64,000 bases of DNA. Origin: Ipomoea triloba. Its lineage: Eukaryota; Streptophyta; Magnoliopsida; Solanales; Convolvulaceae. The notes under the pieces are model-generated. The model worked only from the letters and a program-made list of their open reading frames with translations, made no database searches and was not told the DNA's origin. Location of the stretch: the NCBI RefSeq assembly GCF_003576645.1, contig NC_044925.1, positions 20,217,498 through 20,281,497 of the forward strand, in the 5' to 3' direction. Numbering within the stretch: position 1 is the stretch's first letter; each line of letters starts with the position of its first letter. Shown here in pieces: positions 23,701-33,639 of this stretch. Position numbers and translations under genes: made by a program.

Positions 23701-25574
23701 ATCAACACTGGTGCACAGCATGTTAAGGGGTCTGTCTTGTGTTCTCTGAGAATCCAGTAAGTACAGTCCTCTATCCTCTCTAGCTGTACCAACTATCGCT
23801 CCACTACTCTCCTGAATTAAACACTGTCTGGGAATGAAAATCAGTTTATAAGAAGAATCTTGAATTAGTTTGCTCACGGAGATAATATTGAATTGGAAAT
23901 CTGGAATGTGCATAGCATTTCTCAGCCACAAGTTATTGCTGAGTTTGACATCCCCTACATTCTGGACAGAAATGCGTTGTCCAGTGGGTAAATTCACTTC
24001 AACCTCATTAACATTGTGATGATTGATGAGGAAGTCCATGGAACACACTATGTGGTTCGTAGCACCTGAATCAAGAATCCACGTAGAAGAGCATAAGGCA
24101 ATAGAATTAATATTAAGTAGAGAGTACTTGCCTTCCTCATTTGTCTGCTGTTCATCAAACTTTGGTGATAGGGAAACTGCAGCAGTAGTGCTTGAGGCAT
24201 ATGAACCAGATGCCTTCCCATTTTGTAGAATTGAAATAATTTTGCTCAATTGTTCAGAGGTGACTCCCAAATCCCCTGCATTATCCGTCATTGATGTATT
24301 TGCCTGCTGTTTGCCTTTGTTTTTATATCCTTGCACCCAACCAGGAGGATATCCGTGTTTCTTATAACACTTCTCCACGATGTGTCCATTCATGCCACAA
24401 TATGAACATTTCGGTCTCACACTCAAATTATTCCGTCTGTTATTGAAAGCATTTACTGTCGCAGCAGCAATCTCATTGTTATCAAGGCTTTGAACAGCAT
24501 TGGTGTGATTAATAGAATTAGACTGAATGATATCCAGGTTTCCTAGATTTAGATTGGTAAGGCTGATCTGTCTTTCCATTTTCTCAGCCATTACAAAAAC
24601 TTTATAAACCTCAGGAAGGGGATCCATTACAAGAACATTCTGTTTCAAGGTAGTGTAGTCATCATTAAGACCTTGTAGGAAACGTATTACCTGATCAATT
24701 TCTTTTTCTTCTCTGATCGCGTCAACTAGATCACAAGAGCATCGTGGATTACATTTGCATAGGGGAAGAGGCCTCAAGGTGTTCATTTCTTCCCACAGTG
24801 TTCGGCTCTTGGTGTAGTAATCATTGACAGACATCGATCCTTGCTTCAAGCCATAGATGTCGGTCTGTAGGATCGAAATGCGTTGAGTATCACGTTGAGC
24901 GAACCTCCTCCTCAGGTCCTCCCATATGTCTTTAGCGTGCTCAAAATGCATCACGCTTTGCGCAATTGAGGGATGCAGTGACTTGAAGATCCAGGAGCAT
25001 ATGATCAAGTTGCATCGTCTCCATGCGTTATACTGATTTGGACCTATGTTCGGCGGTGTGATTGTTCCATTCACCAAGCTCCACTTGTTCTTCACTTCAA
25101 GTGCGATCCGCATGGATACGGACCACGTATTGTAGTTTGAGCTCCCGTTGAGCGGCGGACTCACTAGAATGGTGCAAGGATTGTCATTCGCGCCCAAGAT
25201 AAGAGGATTCTCCTCTTCTTCTTCATCACAGACTCTCTGTGACTGAGAATTCTGATTCCGCTGCGGAATTGTTTCTGGAACTGCACGGATCGGCGATCGT
25301 GTGGTTGGTGTGGCGTTGCCGACTCTAGAGACGGCGGCTGCATAAGTGGTGCGGGCTTTGATACCATATCGGAATAGCGCTACATGCATACTACGAGAGA
25401 GAGAGAGGGAAAACAGAGAGCTATCATTGATGGTAGTGTTTGTTACATTCTGCATGACGGGAGCATTTGTTTATATACTGGGAATGAAGGTAAAGGTGGC
25501 GGTTACAACAACTTCAAGAAGCGTGAATTGGCGTTAATGCCCTTCTTCTAAACTGCCTTTCATACCCTCTAATA
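20712..25574 (-). mobile_element. intact Ty1/copia LTR retrotransposon, recent insertion
   Basis: The LTRs at 20712-20921 (210 bp) and 25367-25574 (208 bp) differ by one GA unit and about two substitutions. A perfect 5-bp TSD, CCGGA, flanks the element at 20707-20711 and 25575-25579. Next to the 5' LTR (minus orientation) is TGGTATCAAAGCCCGCAC (25366-25349), a tRNA-iMet-type primer binding site. A G7 polypurine tract abuts the 3' LTR at 20922-20928. The internal ORF is uninterrupted. The LTRs have unusual TA...TA ends where TG...CA is typical. Confidence 0.95.
20881..25455 (-). CDS. copia Gag-Pol polyprotein, full length
   Basis: One open frame, up to 1524 codons, encodes all copia functions in order. 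Gag has a UBN2-type region and a CSYCGMNGHIVEKC zinc knuckle (about residue 350), followed by YKKHGYPPGW. The aspartic protease has DSGATNHIV (about 460). Integrase has WHQRLGHF and CDVCHMAKH (about 585-620), then LLHIDIWGPF, RSDNGPEF and NAIVERKH for the DDE core. Reverse transcriptase has WVYKVKLKADGSVERHKARL, QLDINNAFLHGDL and YVDDILV (about 1190). RNase H has SDSDWASC and SSSEAEYHAL (from about 1355). The zinc-knuckle context resembles the Ale/Retrofit lineage. Oddly, the frame stays open upstream through the primer binding site into the 5' LTR, so the true start is uncertain; the first Met counted here lies in the LTR. Confidence 0.93.
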   Translation of the reverse strand: MQNVTNTTINDSSLFSLSLSRSMHVALFRYGIKARTTYAAAVSRVGNATPTTRSPIRAVPETIPQRNQNSQSQRVCDEEEEENPLILGANDNPCTILVSPPLNGSSNYNTWSVSMRIALEVKNKWSLVNGTITPPNIGPNQYNAWRRCNLIICSWIFKSLHPSIAQSVMHFEHAKDIWEDLRRRFAQRDTQRISILQTDIYGLKQGSMSVNDYYTKSRTLWEEMNTLRPLPLCKCNPRCSCDLVDAIREEKEIDQVIRFLQGLNDDYTTLKQNVLVMDPLPEVYKVFVMAEKMERQISLTNLNLGNLDIIQSNSINHTNAVQSLDNNEIAAATVNAFNNRRNNLSVRPKCSYCGMNGHIVEKCYKKHGYPPGWVQGYKNKGKQQANTSMTDNAGDLGVTSEQLSKIISILQNGKASGSYASSTTAAVSLSPKFDEQQTNEEGKYSLLNINSIALCSSTWILDSGATNHIVCSMDFLINHHNVNEVEVNLPTGQRISVQNVGDVKLSNNLWLRNAMHIPDFQFNIISVSKLIQDSSYKLIFIPRQCLIQESSGAIVGTAREDRGLYLLDSQRTQDRPLNMLCTSVDVWHQRLGHFPTNKLHLFSNIDASNNTDIACDVCHMAKHKRLPFPLSVSHSNACFDLLHIDIWGPFPVSSLKGEYYFLTIVDDHSRYTWIHLMKDKSETRRFVRNFHAFVFTQFGVLIKTIRSDNGPEFKMDEFFAEKGIIHQRSCVNTPQQNAIVERKHQHILNVARSLRFQAHLPLEFWGHCVMHAVFLINRLPSPVIEWSSPYQKLYVNTPDISGLKVFGCLCFAATLPHARNKMAPRGRKCMFIGVPAGIKGHLLYDMDDGSIFISRDVKFYENQFPMKDKDNLQHDQSVCEPSLPNIPISINIEPPDSLDITPQHNDEQPVCESGSMNDHPQEGSLMPQIPTDQSSEPPAIPVTRPKRNCRVPSRLQDYYCESVTTAGSSPHTLSKVVSYDTLPPNHRTFSMAVTNADEPKSYNQAIKYECWRNAMAAEIKALQDNNTWTLVDLPPSKTPIGCKWVYKVKLKADGSVERHKARLVAKGYTQQLGIDYIETFSPVARITTIRTFLAVASSKAWFIHQLDINNAFLHGDLDEEVYMVLPPGFQGQKPGQACKLLRSLYGLKQASRQWNAKLNSALASRGFEQSKSDPSLLTKGSGKDFIAILIYVDDILVGSPNLHQIQILKAFLDDTFKIKDLGSLGFFLGIEAHVGDSGLNLCQRKYALDILNESGFINCKPVNTPMVPSHQLSKEGGTALADISSYRRLIGRLLYLTATRPDIAYAVQQLSQFVDTPTDEHLTAAHRVLRYIKKAPGQGLFYPKNGALQLNAFSDSDWASCSETRKSVTGFCVFLGSSLISWRSKKQATVSRSSSEAEYHALAATVCELQWLNLLLHDLQAKPIKPAVVFCDSKSAIAIAENHVFHERTKHIDIDCHVVREKVSQGLIKLLFVTSTSQTADGFTKALPTSMFQWFVSKLGIQNLHAPVYGGVLEGMKGSLEEGH

Positions 25575-26279
25575 CCGGAAATGGAGGGGGAGGAAGTCCA
25601 ACCGCCACTGTTGGGCCCTGCCTCTCGAGCCGCTGCCACCGCCACTGCCTCTGATCTGCTGCGCTCGCTGGTCTGCAGCTTCACGAGAGCTTCGCCGCTG
25701 CCGCCACCGCCTCATGGACTGCCGTCGCCGTCTGGACTGGATCGTTGCTACTACTGCTCCGTATCGCCGACGATGAGGGGGAGAGGAAACGAGAGACAGA
25801 GGCGGGGGTCATGGTAGCTACAACAGATCTCAGCTCATCACTATTCCTAGGGTTTAATTTGGAGCAAAATGCTAATCTTATAAATTTAAGCTAAAATGGG
25901 GTTGAAGTTTTGGGATAATTATTGGGCTAGATTAAATTGAAAGGTTTGATTTGGTTAGTATATATTGATGGGTTAGGTTTAGTTTAGGCTCAAATTTAGA
26001 TTCAAAATCATATTTTAATGATCACATATTCGTCTAAGATAGATTTTAGATACTCCGTAATAAATTATTGACCATAAAACGAATTTTAAATTAAAATTTG
26101 TATCAAATTAATTGTTTTGAAAGTCTTTGGCCTAAAATATTAAAGATTGAAAATATCTTTTTTAAATATTTTTTTAAAATATGTATTGTTTAAAATATCG
26201 GGGTGTCACACCATAAGAGCTTTTCTTTCCCTTCCATAGAATCTTCAAACACGGCACGGCAAAATTTGTCAGCATGGCT

Positions 26280-26707
26280 ATTGGTTGATAATCCCACAAA
26301 GAAAAAAAAATGATGGCAAACGTTCGTAGCGAAGATCTATCAAACGACAAAGGTTAGATAACACGATCATTGCATATGATTGCATCAACGAATCGGACAG
26401 TATCACGTCAATCAACTTAATCAGGAGCAATGAGGAATTCTAATGTCCTAGTGGGAATTTAATTGATATGTGGCATAGACTCAATAAACAAGCAATGGGA
26501 GATTCAGTTTGTTCACGTTCCGAGTGAACAAAATAAGGTGGTCGATGTGTTGGTTAAACAAACACTTCAACAAGATGAGACCTGTCGATATTTTGAAGTG
26601 GCACTTGAGGAGCATTGAGAGACACCTGCGCAAAGATGATCTTGGAGCTCTTGAGGCTCTTAACATTGTGAGGATCAGCTAATGATCCTGGATATCATCC
26701 TCTCTTC

Positions 26708-26743
<36 letters not shown>
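26280..26743 (+). mobile_element. LINE 3' end with poly(A) tail
   Basis: The plus strand reads WEIQFVHVPSEQNKVVDVLV then KQTLQQDETCRYFEVALEEH, the terminal part of a LINE RNase H (the xxHVxREQNxVADxLAK pattern). Then comes LGALEALNIVRIS, a stop, and a 33-bp poly(A) tract at 26711-26743. Earlier sequence is too broken to assign. It is strongly 5'-truncated. Confidence 0.7.
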
Positions 26744-26746
<3 letters not shown>

Positions 26747-26870
26747 TAAAGCACTCAAAATAAGTTCACAACTCCACTTCAATATCAATTACAAGTCAAT
26801 AACAAGCTTAAAGCACTCAAAATAAGTTCATAGCTCCACTTCAGAAAAAGAAGCATAACCTTTGTTCATT
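26742..26870. repeat. tandem duplication, period about 59 bp
   Basis: AAGCTTAAAGCACTCAAAAT and the following AAGTTCA..CTCCACTTCA occur twice in tandem immediately after the LINE poly(A). Confidence 0.85.
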
Positions 26871-26908
26871 TGTTAGCACCCGTCATTATCTCGGCTTCAA
26901 ATCTATTA

Positions 26909-26937
26909 ATGTTATATTATATTATATTATATTATAT

Positions 26938-27004
<67 letters not shown>
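26909..27004. repeat. (TATAT)n/(AT)n microsatellite
   Basis: Several TTATA pentamers run into about 30 AT units. Confidence 0.95.
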
Positions 27005-27008
<4 letters not shown>

Positions 27009-27189
27009 GAGGTTTATTCTTTTATAAAATGTTGTTATTTTATAATTATGTTGATTTGCTATAATAAAATTATGACCATAAAGATATTTTTATTATACAT
27101 CCAGATATTTTTCAAGATGTTGGAGTTAATTTTTACATTTGGAGACCCAGCTTTTAAATATTATGTGCAGCCTATTAATAAAAAAAGTA

Positions 27190-27270
27190 ATGAAGTGGCT
27201 TGATGGTCTAGTTCACGTGTGTTATGTGTGACGTTGTGGGTTTAATTCTCCTTGGTAGTGTCCTCTTTTA
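27190..27270 (+). mobile_element. possible tRNA-derived SINE head
   Basis: GTGGCTTGATGGTCTAG resembles a pol III A-box and GGGTTTAATTCTCC a B-box, about 45 bp apart. No TSD or tail was identified. Confidence 0.35.
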
Positions 27271-27573
27271 TATTTTACACCAATATTTCTAACAGCTTAC
27301 CCACAAATATATGAATAAAAGAATTAAGAGGCTGATGACAGAAGGACAAGATACAGGACCCGAGCCGGAACACTCTTGGTGTAACATAAAGGAGTCAAAC
27401 CAACTAACGCAGTTAGATAGTAATGGTCAAGAGTCAAGCAAAGAGTAGGTGGAACAGCGCACTGCCGCACTTAACGCAGAAAAAGAGCAGGAGTTATTGT
27501 GGGTCAACTATAGAGGAGAGCGTCGCATTTATGGAGGAGAGCGTCACATTTATTAAGAGGTCGTTACGTTGCT

Positions 27574-27601
27574 ATTATTATTATTATTATTATTATTATT
27601 G
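27574..27601. repeat. (ATT)n microsatellite
   Basis: About nine ATT units. Confidence 0.9.
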
Positions 27602-27849
27602 TAACCGTCATGTTTTGTAGCTATCCACCAGTATGACAGTAAGAAAGCTAGGCTCTGTGGTAGGCCAGGGACACACTCTAAATCTTGTACTTAGAACCAT
27701 AACAACACAACTCTACTTGTTTCTATCTACTTGCTTCCTTAAACATATTTCGGTATTATTAATATTACTGTCACTTATCATTGCCCCTATTCGACGAGAA
27801 GTATCAAGGTGGAATTCCGTTCTTACCACGAGCATTGAAGGTTTGAGTT

Positions 27850-28040
27850 TAGGGATGACAATTTCGATCCGTCCCGCGGATATCAGCTCGAACCCACCTT
27901 GCATGGGTCAAATTTTTTTGGGTGATAGTGGATGGTGGGTCAAGGGTGGTCTTAAAAAAGTAAACCTGCAATGGGTCGGGTTGGATTTGAGTTCTATGAC
28001 AAAACCCACCTAAAACTCCATCGACCCACCATGTGTGCGC

Positions 28041-28108
<68 letters not shown>

Positions 28109-28449
28109 GTGAAATATGTACTAGTATATAGTTTTTTATAAAAGTTTCTATAACTTTGTGTAACATTTTATTATTTTTATTAAATTTATTTTAAAAAACT
28201 AACAATTAGTTATTATATTTAAATATATAAATATTTTATATTTTAGTATAACTAGTGAATTATATTATTTTATTATGTGTAAGTAATCTAAATATTATTT
28301 TTGAAAAAAAATAATAAGATGATGATAAATGGTTGGTACCTGTAGTAGGCATCCGCAATCGGTGGGGTATGGTGGATGGAGAAAATATAAAATGGATTGC
28401 GTGATGGATGTAACTTTCCCGACCCATTCCCAGCCAATTGTCATCCCTA
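27850..28449. mobile_element. hAT-type MITE with 8-bp TSD
   Basis: This is a 600-bp non-coding element with termini TAGGGATGACAAT and ATTGTCATCCCTA and a perfect 8-bp duplication, TTTGAGTT, at 27842-27849 and 28450-28457. Internally it holds a GGGTC/GACCC-rich subterminal region on both sides and a (TA)n tract at about 28046-28102. Confidence 0.9.
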
Positions 28450-28515
28450 TTTGAGTTTGCTTAAAATTCCTTGTGCACCGAAGTGTATTTAGACGAATTA
28501 AGGGTGATATAAAAT

Positions 28516-28590
28516 GCCAAAAACCTTGTGGTCTAGTGGCAACCGATGTTCCGGTTTACACTCCTAGGTTGAGAAAGTAATTGTGAACAA
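28516..28590 (+). mobile_element. very short tRNA-like retroposon, copy 2
   Basis: A 75-bp insert beginning GCCAAAAACCTTGTGGTCTA, flanked by a perfect 15-bp duplication, AGGGTGATATAAAAT, at 28501-28515 and 28591-28605. It contains the A-box-like TGGTCTAGTGG and ends AGGTTGAGAAAGTAATTGTG plus AACAA. It aligns over about 70 bp with the minus-strand copy at 15889-15995. Confidence 0.75.
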
Positions 28591-28614
28591 AGGGTGATAT
28601 AAAATAAATAAATA

Positions 28615-28943
28615 AGAGCAAGACCATCAGTGGTTCATAGTGGGTTATTGTCAGAAATGAGGGTGAGGTGGATTTCTGCAGGAGAGGGGATAATGGCAGA
28701 AAATGGGCCCCACTAACATTAACATTCAGACTCATCACGCGTGCGTGATGGGCAATTAGTGCGCCCAGCGGGCGCGTGCACTGCACGCCTCAGGCGCCTG
28801 ACTTTCCTTTTTTTTTTTTTATTCTTTTTTTTTTAAATCATATTTATTATTATTTTTTTCCCTCATTCTTTATTTTCTCTTTCCTAATCACACTTACAAA
28901 AACTCCTCAATGACAGCGAAATATCCCACCGATAAGGATGCTC
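28615..28943. mobile_element. Tourist-type MITE (PIF/Harbinger)
   Basis: This is a 329-bp element with imperfect termini GAGCAAGACCATCAGTGG and CCACCGATAAGGATGCTC and a TAA trinucleotide duplication (28612-28614 and 28944-28946). It includes a CpG-rich centre (GCGCCCAGCGGGCGCGTGCA). No ORF. Confidence 0.85.
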
Positions 28944-29152
28944 TAAGTATGAATTAATGATGGAGAGAGGAAATATTGACGTCATATTGTGGATGTCCAA
29001 ATAATATAATTGAGCCTGCATTTTGAACTGTCCAGATCTCACTTTCTCTTTTCCTTCTTACCATTTCAAATCCCTAGATACCCAAAATCCAAAATTTATC
29101 CACCCTATATATACACACACATATCCACAGGTGTCAGTCACAGCACTCGTCA

Positions 29153-32100
29153 ATGGACCCACTACTATCTTTAACGGATCCACTACTCGCAGGCGCCGCC
29201 GATGCACCACCGCTTGCTGCTGCTGCTCCGGTGGTACCTGAAATGCCTAACCTCGCCGCTGCTCCTGTGGACAGCCAGCCACCTTTTGCCGAGGTACCAT
29301 GTTTTTTTCACAGCTCAATTTGCTTTTATTTCTTGTAAAGTTTTGATTTTTTTGTTTACCCAGAGTGGTTTGATTGATTGTTGTTGTTGGGTGTGTGAAA
29401 CAGATGATAATGGCGGCGATAACGGCGTTAAACGAGCCGGGCGGGTCGAGTAGCAGAGCTATAGCGAAGTACATAGAGCGAGTGTACTCGAATCTTCCAC
29501 CGGGTCACCCGTCCTTGTTGACTCAGCACCTCAAGCGCATGAAGAGCGGCGGTGAGCTTGTGATGGTTAAGCACTCTTACATGCTCCCTGGATCTGCTCC
29601 CCCACCGGATTTTACTCCCGCCCCCGGCCCGAAGAGAAAGCCCGGTCGCCCTCCCAAAGGGAAATCCGAGGCCCAGCCCGAGACATGGGCTCCGGATGGG
29701 GCGGCGGAATCCGTGTTTGTTTCGGTTGGATTAGATGGTGGGCCCGATGTTCCTGTTCCTGTTCCTCCGCCCGCTGCGGCGGCTAACGTTGTTGTTCCGG
29801 CTAGGAGGGGCCGTGGTCGTCCAAAGAAGCTGAATTCTGACGGAAAAACCACCGGAATTCTTCCAAAACCGCAAAATTTGAACCAGAATGGAGGAAGGAG
29901 GCCGGGGCGTCCTCCAAAGACCGGATTTGTGCCGGCGTTAGGTGTTTCCGGTAGGCCCAGAGGTCGACCTAAGAGAATCGCTCCTTCTACCGGAGTGGGG
30001 AAATTGAGAGGCCGAGGCCGACCCAAGGCGATTGCCGCCGGCATAGCTAAGAAGCTCGGGAGGCCGCGTGGCCGGCCGGCAAAAAATACTCTGCTTTTGG
30101 GCGGCCCTACTGTTGGAGCTATCAATGTTCCCATTATTGATGGTGAGGCCAGGAATGGCATTGACAACAATGTTGGTGCTACAAATGGAGTATTGCTTCC
30201 TCCAAAACGACGTGGGCGTGGTCGTCCTCCTAAGCTGCCAACACGCACTGCTGTTGGCCCTGCAATGCGAAGGGGACAAATTCCCAGGTCTGCTGTTAAT
30301 GGGATCAGGAAGCCCAGAAAGCTCAGTGGAAAGCCACTTGGTCGCCCAAGAAAGGTAAAATTAATTTCCTACACCATTCTTTACATTTTCTGCTAGACCT
30401 CATGTGAATGTGAAAGTTATGGCCTTGATTGATAGGATGCTAGTTTTCAGACTGTGTTTGGTATAGCTTATTGTAGAGCTTATAACTCATTTTAAGCTAC
30501 AAATAAGGCTATAAGTTTTGAATGGTAAAACATTAGAAGCTTAAATAAATAATAAGCTTATTTTGAAGTTAGCTTTTTTTTCCCCCTTTTTTTAAACCAC
30601 ACATTTGTTTCATATAAGGAATATGAGTGGAGCAGATTGGGTCGTGCCCGGTACAAGGTAGATGCCCTATAAATACATTGGTTATATCTCTAACTGTGGT
30701 ATCACCTTCACAAATCACAATGAATAAAAGAATAGTTTCACTGTGTGGAACCACGTAAATTATGCATTCTTTACTTTCTGCCAGTATTATTATTTCTTGT
30801 TCTTGTTAATCTCAACACAATCTACTCTTCATTAATCAAAAACCCTAATATCTATGTATATGTGTTATAATAGAGCATTATTTATGTATATGTGATGATG
30901 ATATGCTTAGTGAGATTTCTGATTATAAATCTTAAATAACATTATAATAGAGCATTATTTATGTATATGTGATGATGACATGCTAAGTAAGATTTCTGAT
31001 TATAAATCTTAAATAACATTATAATAGAGCATTATTTATGTATATGTGATGATGACATGCTAAGTAAGATTTCTGATTATAAATCTTAAATAACATTATA
31101 ATAGAGCATTATTTATGTATATGTGATGATGATAACATTATAATAGAGCATTATTTATGTATATGTGATGATGATATGATAAGTGAGATTTCTGCCTGGA
31201 TGTTCTCATCTCTCAACTTTTTAGTATTAGTGTTATTGCCCATTTCCATAGTATTAAATTTACAATATGCAGAGAGTGTGGTCATCTAATGCTTCAAAAT
31301 AATATCAAACATAAGATGAATTCTATATCCTCTCTTTTTGGTGCCAAAAGGGTGAATTATATATCTATATCCAAGATTCTGAGTCCATGAAAATCTATGT
31401 AAGACATTATTTTCCTAACACAATAAAAAGGACTTTATGTGCACTTAGTAGCTTTTATAAGAGAATATTTCTTTATCCAGTGCAGTTTCTAATTCAAAAA
31501 GGGTTTTTTAAGTTTGTGGATAAGCTTGCTAAACTTACTGTTGTTCCTGGTTATCGCCAATTTTAATAATGATCTATAAACCTAATTTAATTTGATCGGA
31601 AAAGAGGGAGAAGCTTTAACCACACTATTATTGTATGTGATGACCTGAATGCTGAGTATCTCTAGTTTAGCTCAACCTTTATTTTAATTTTTATCTTTTT
31701 TCAGATTTTTATTGGATGAGTTTTTATTTTTTAACCCATGCTTGTGCAAAGTGTAAGCTTTTATATCAATTTTATTCAGGTAGTTTTGACTTTTATAGAA
31801 TAAAAGCTCTTTTCTTTTTAAATAAAAGATTAATAATCCATGTTTACTTGTTATTAGGCCTTTCAGCTGATAAAACTTTATAAGCGCAAGAGCTCTCTGA
31901 TTTGAAAAGCTTTTTATTGTTGTGTTCTCTGATTTGAAATGGTGTAAATTTACTTATAGCATTAAGCAAAGCTGCAAAGTTTAGATTAATGGTTGTGATA
32001 TCCTTTTCCCTCTCATAAAAGTGATCGTTACTGCATGTTACATCTGGTGTTGCAAGATTGTAATCTCTTATTATCAATGCAACTATTATTATAGTTAATA

Positions 32101-33194
32101 GGGGAATTGAAATGGTATTTTTAGTCTCTAAGTTATACCTGTAGTGTAGAATCAGTCCCTAAGTTATTAGAGGTATAAAATTAGTCCATCCAATTTAGCC
32201 CTAGTGGCTTTTTAGTCCCATCTGACAGAAATTGTTAACTTTTTTTTTTTTTTAAAAAAAGTGTGAGCCCTAATTTGGTAGTCTTTTTGGTTATTTGCAT
32301 AGGCTTGTTCCTCCTACAAAATGCTTTGGTCGACCCACTTCATTCTCAAGTGTGAGAATCAGTCCAAGATTGAACTGGTTCTTGCACTTTTTTAGGTGGG
32401 AATGAAGTGGGTCAACCAAAACATTTTGTAGGAGGAAGAAGGCGCTACGCAAATAACCAAAAAGATCTTGCCAGATTACGGTTCACACCTTTTTCGGTTA
32501 ATCAGTTAACAATTTCTGTTAGACAAGACTAAAAACGTCACTTGGGCAAAAACTAAAAGGACTAATTTTACACCTCTAATAATTTAGGGACTGACCCTAT
32601 GCCATAGGTATACAATCATTATTCCATGGACCATGAATAAAAAGTACATTTTTAATATACTAAAGGTATATTATTTGTGTACTGGAAGTACATTATTTGA
32701 GTATTGAAGGTACATTATTTTGTATGCTATCAAATAATGTACATTCAGTACACAAATAATGTACCTTTTATTCATGGTCCACGAAAGAATTTGCCCATGG
32801 GTATAACTTAGGGATTGAAAATGCCATTTTCCCGACTCCCTATTGGGTTGCAAACTACTACTTATTCAATAACTGCCTCTATGTTTGCCTGTGACAGAAT
32901 GCAGCACTGATAGCCGCTAAGGCTCTCGATTCTCAGCAGTTGGCAGCTTTCCAGGACCTCAAGATCAAATTCGAAAACCTGGTTAGTCAAAAGCCTAGAA
33001 TTGCTTTAATCTTGTACCCGCTTCTGCCCCTAGTATTCATCTATGAATTTTGATGCATTTGACAGAAAACAAAAGTGCGGGAGACTGCCAGCATTATAAA
33101 ACCGTGCTTAAACAGTGAAGCAATGCCAGTCACCGCAATAGCGGCCTTGCAGGAGCTCGAAGCTTTGGCAGCAGGCGATGCAAATCCCGTGTAA
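29153..33194 (+). CDS. HMGA-type protein: histone H1-like winged helix plus eight AT-hooks
   Basis: Four exons join in frame: 29153-29293, 29404-30354, 32898-32981 and 33066-33194, giving about 434 residues, all GT-AG. After an Ala/Pro-rich start comes an H15-type (linker histone globular) domain at about residues 45-115: MIMAAITALNEPGGSSSRAI, KYIERVYSNLPPGHPSLL and GGELVMVKHSYML. Between about residues 124 and 364 lie eight AT-hook cores: KRKPGRPPK, RRGRGRPKK, RRPGRPPK, RPRGRPKR, RGRGRPKA, RPRGRPAK, RRGRGRPPK and GRPRK. A C-terminal helical/acidic segment follows (QQLAAFQDLKIKF ... ALQELEALAAGD). Plant HMGA proteins bind the minor groove of AT-rich DNA and act as nuclear architectural factors. 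Most have four hooks, so eight is high. Intron 2 (2.5 kb) is loaded with repeats. Confidence 0.92.
30866..31195. repeat. 77-bp tandem repeat in HMGA intron 2
   Basis: Units begin at 30866, 30943, 31020 and 31097 (period exactly 77 bp), followed by a truncated 42-bp step and a partial unit at 31139. Each starts TATAATAGAGCATTATTTAT. Confidence 0.9.
32100..32840. mobile_element. long-TIR MITE in HMGA intron 2, with a nested element
   Basis: The left arm (GGTATTTTTAGTCTCTAAGT ... AGTCCCATCTGACAGAAATT) is mirrored at 32510-32620 and again at 32800-32840 (CTTAGGGATTGAAAATGCC). The right arm is split by the element at 32618-32785. TSD not found. Confidence 0.7.
32618..32785. mobile_element. small TIR element nested in the intronic MITE
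   Basis: The termini CCATGGACCATGAATAAAAA and TTTTATTCATGGTCCACG are inverted. The interior repeats GTACATTATTTG-like units in both orientations, so the whole element folds back. Confidence 0.7.
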
Positions 33195-33639
33195 GAAGAA
33201 ATGGTTGGCTTAGGCTGTGTAGTCTTAACATTGTTTAAATTTACATGTTGTCTGTGCAGAGATAAAGCCCTCCAAATAATGGTAATCTGTAGTGTCTTTA
33301 GTGAAACATAATTTGGTAATTTTTGATGTGTAGGTTTGAAGTTTACTTTGTGTGTGTTGACATGTATTATCATTCCAGACTTTATCTCTTGTGAATTGTG
33401 TCATTTTGTTCAAGGCTTAAAGCCAACCATTTTGGGTGCATTGGTTTAAGCCCAGTAACAAATGCTATGTAGTTAAAAATTAATTACAGTACTGTTTATT
33501 ACAATATGCATATGGTTATGAACATTCCAGTAGAACTATGATAAACATATTCTGCAACACATATCAGACGAGAGACTGAGGTAATGTAGGTCACAAAGTG
33601 TTCATACAAACCACATAGGTTATAGTAATTCCCTCTGGT

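Larger units (their letters stand above)
19480..26208 (-). mobile_element. probable gypsy-type LTR (solo or partial) interrupted by a copia element
   Basis: The right edge reads GGGGTGTCACA (26198-26208), the complement of the TGTGACACCCC start common to LTRs of Ty3/gypsy elements. Flanking DNA on both sides of the copia insertion is continuous in character: G-poor CAATTA-rich sequence at 19850-20420, then GC-rich CTGCTGCTGCC sequence at 20470-20711 and 25575-25800. The 20470-20711 block holds an imperfect tandem duplication of about 150 bp. I could not fix the left edge or find a TSD, and no gypsy coding sequence is present. Confidence 0.4.

Noticed and set aside
24023..24367. Plus-strand ORFs opposite the copia polyprotein
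   Set aside because: Shadow frames of the intact gag-pol reading on the minus strand.
27320..27840. Coding gene (65- and 126-codon plus ORFs)
   Set aside because: No recognisable domain; includes an ATT microsatellite and runs into the hAT MITE; more likely repeat debris.
29577..30248. 223-codon antisense ORF opposite the HMGA exon
   Set aside because: It is the GC-rich shadow of the AT-hook exon (Pro/Gly/Arg repeats); no independent similarity.
30866..31195. CRISPR-like regular array
   Set aside because: Repeats are directly adjacent with no spacers and lie in a plant intron; it is a tandem satellite.
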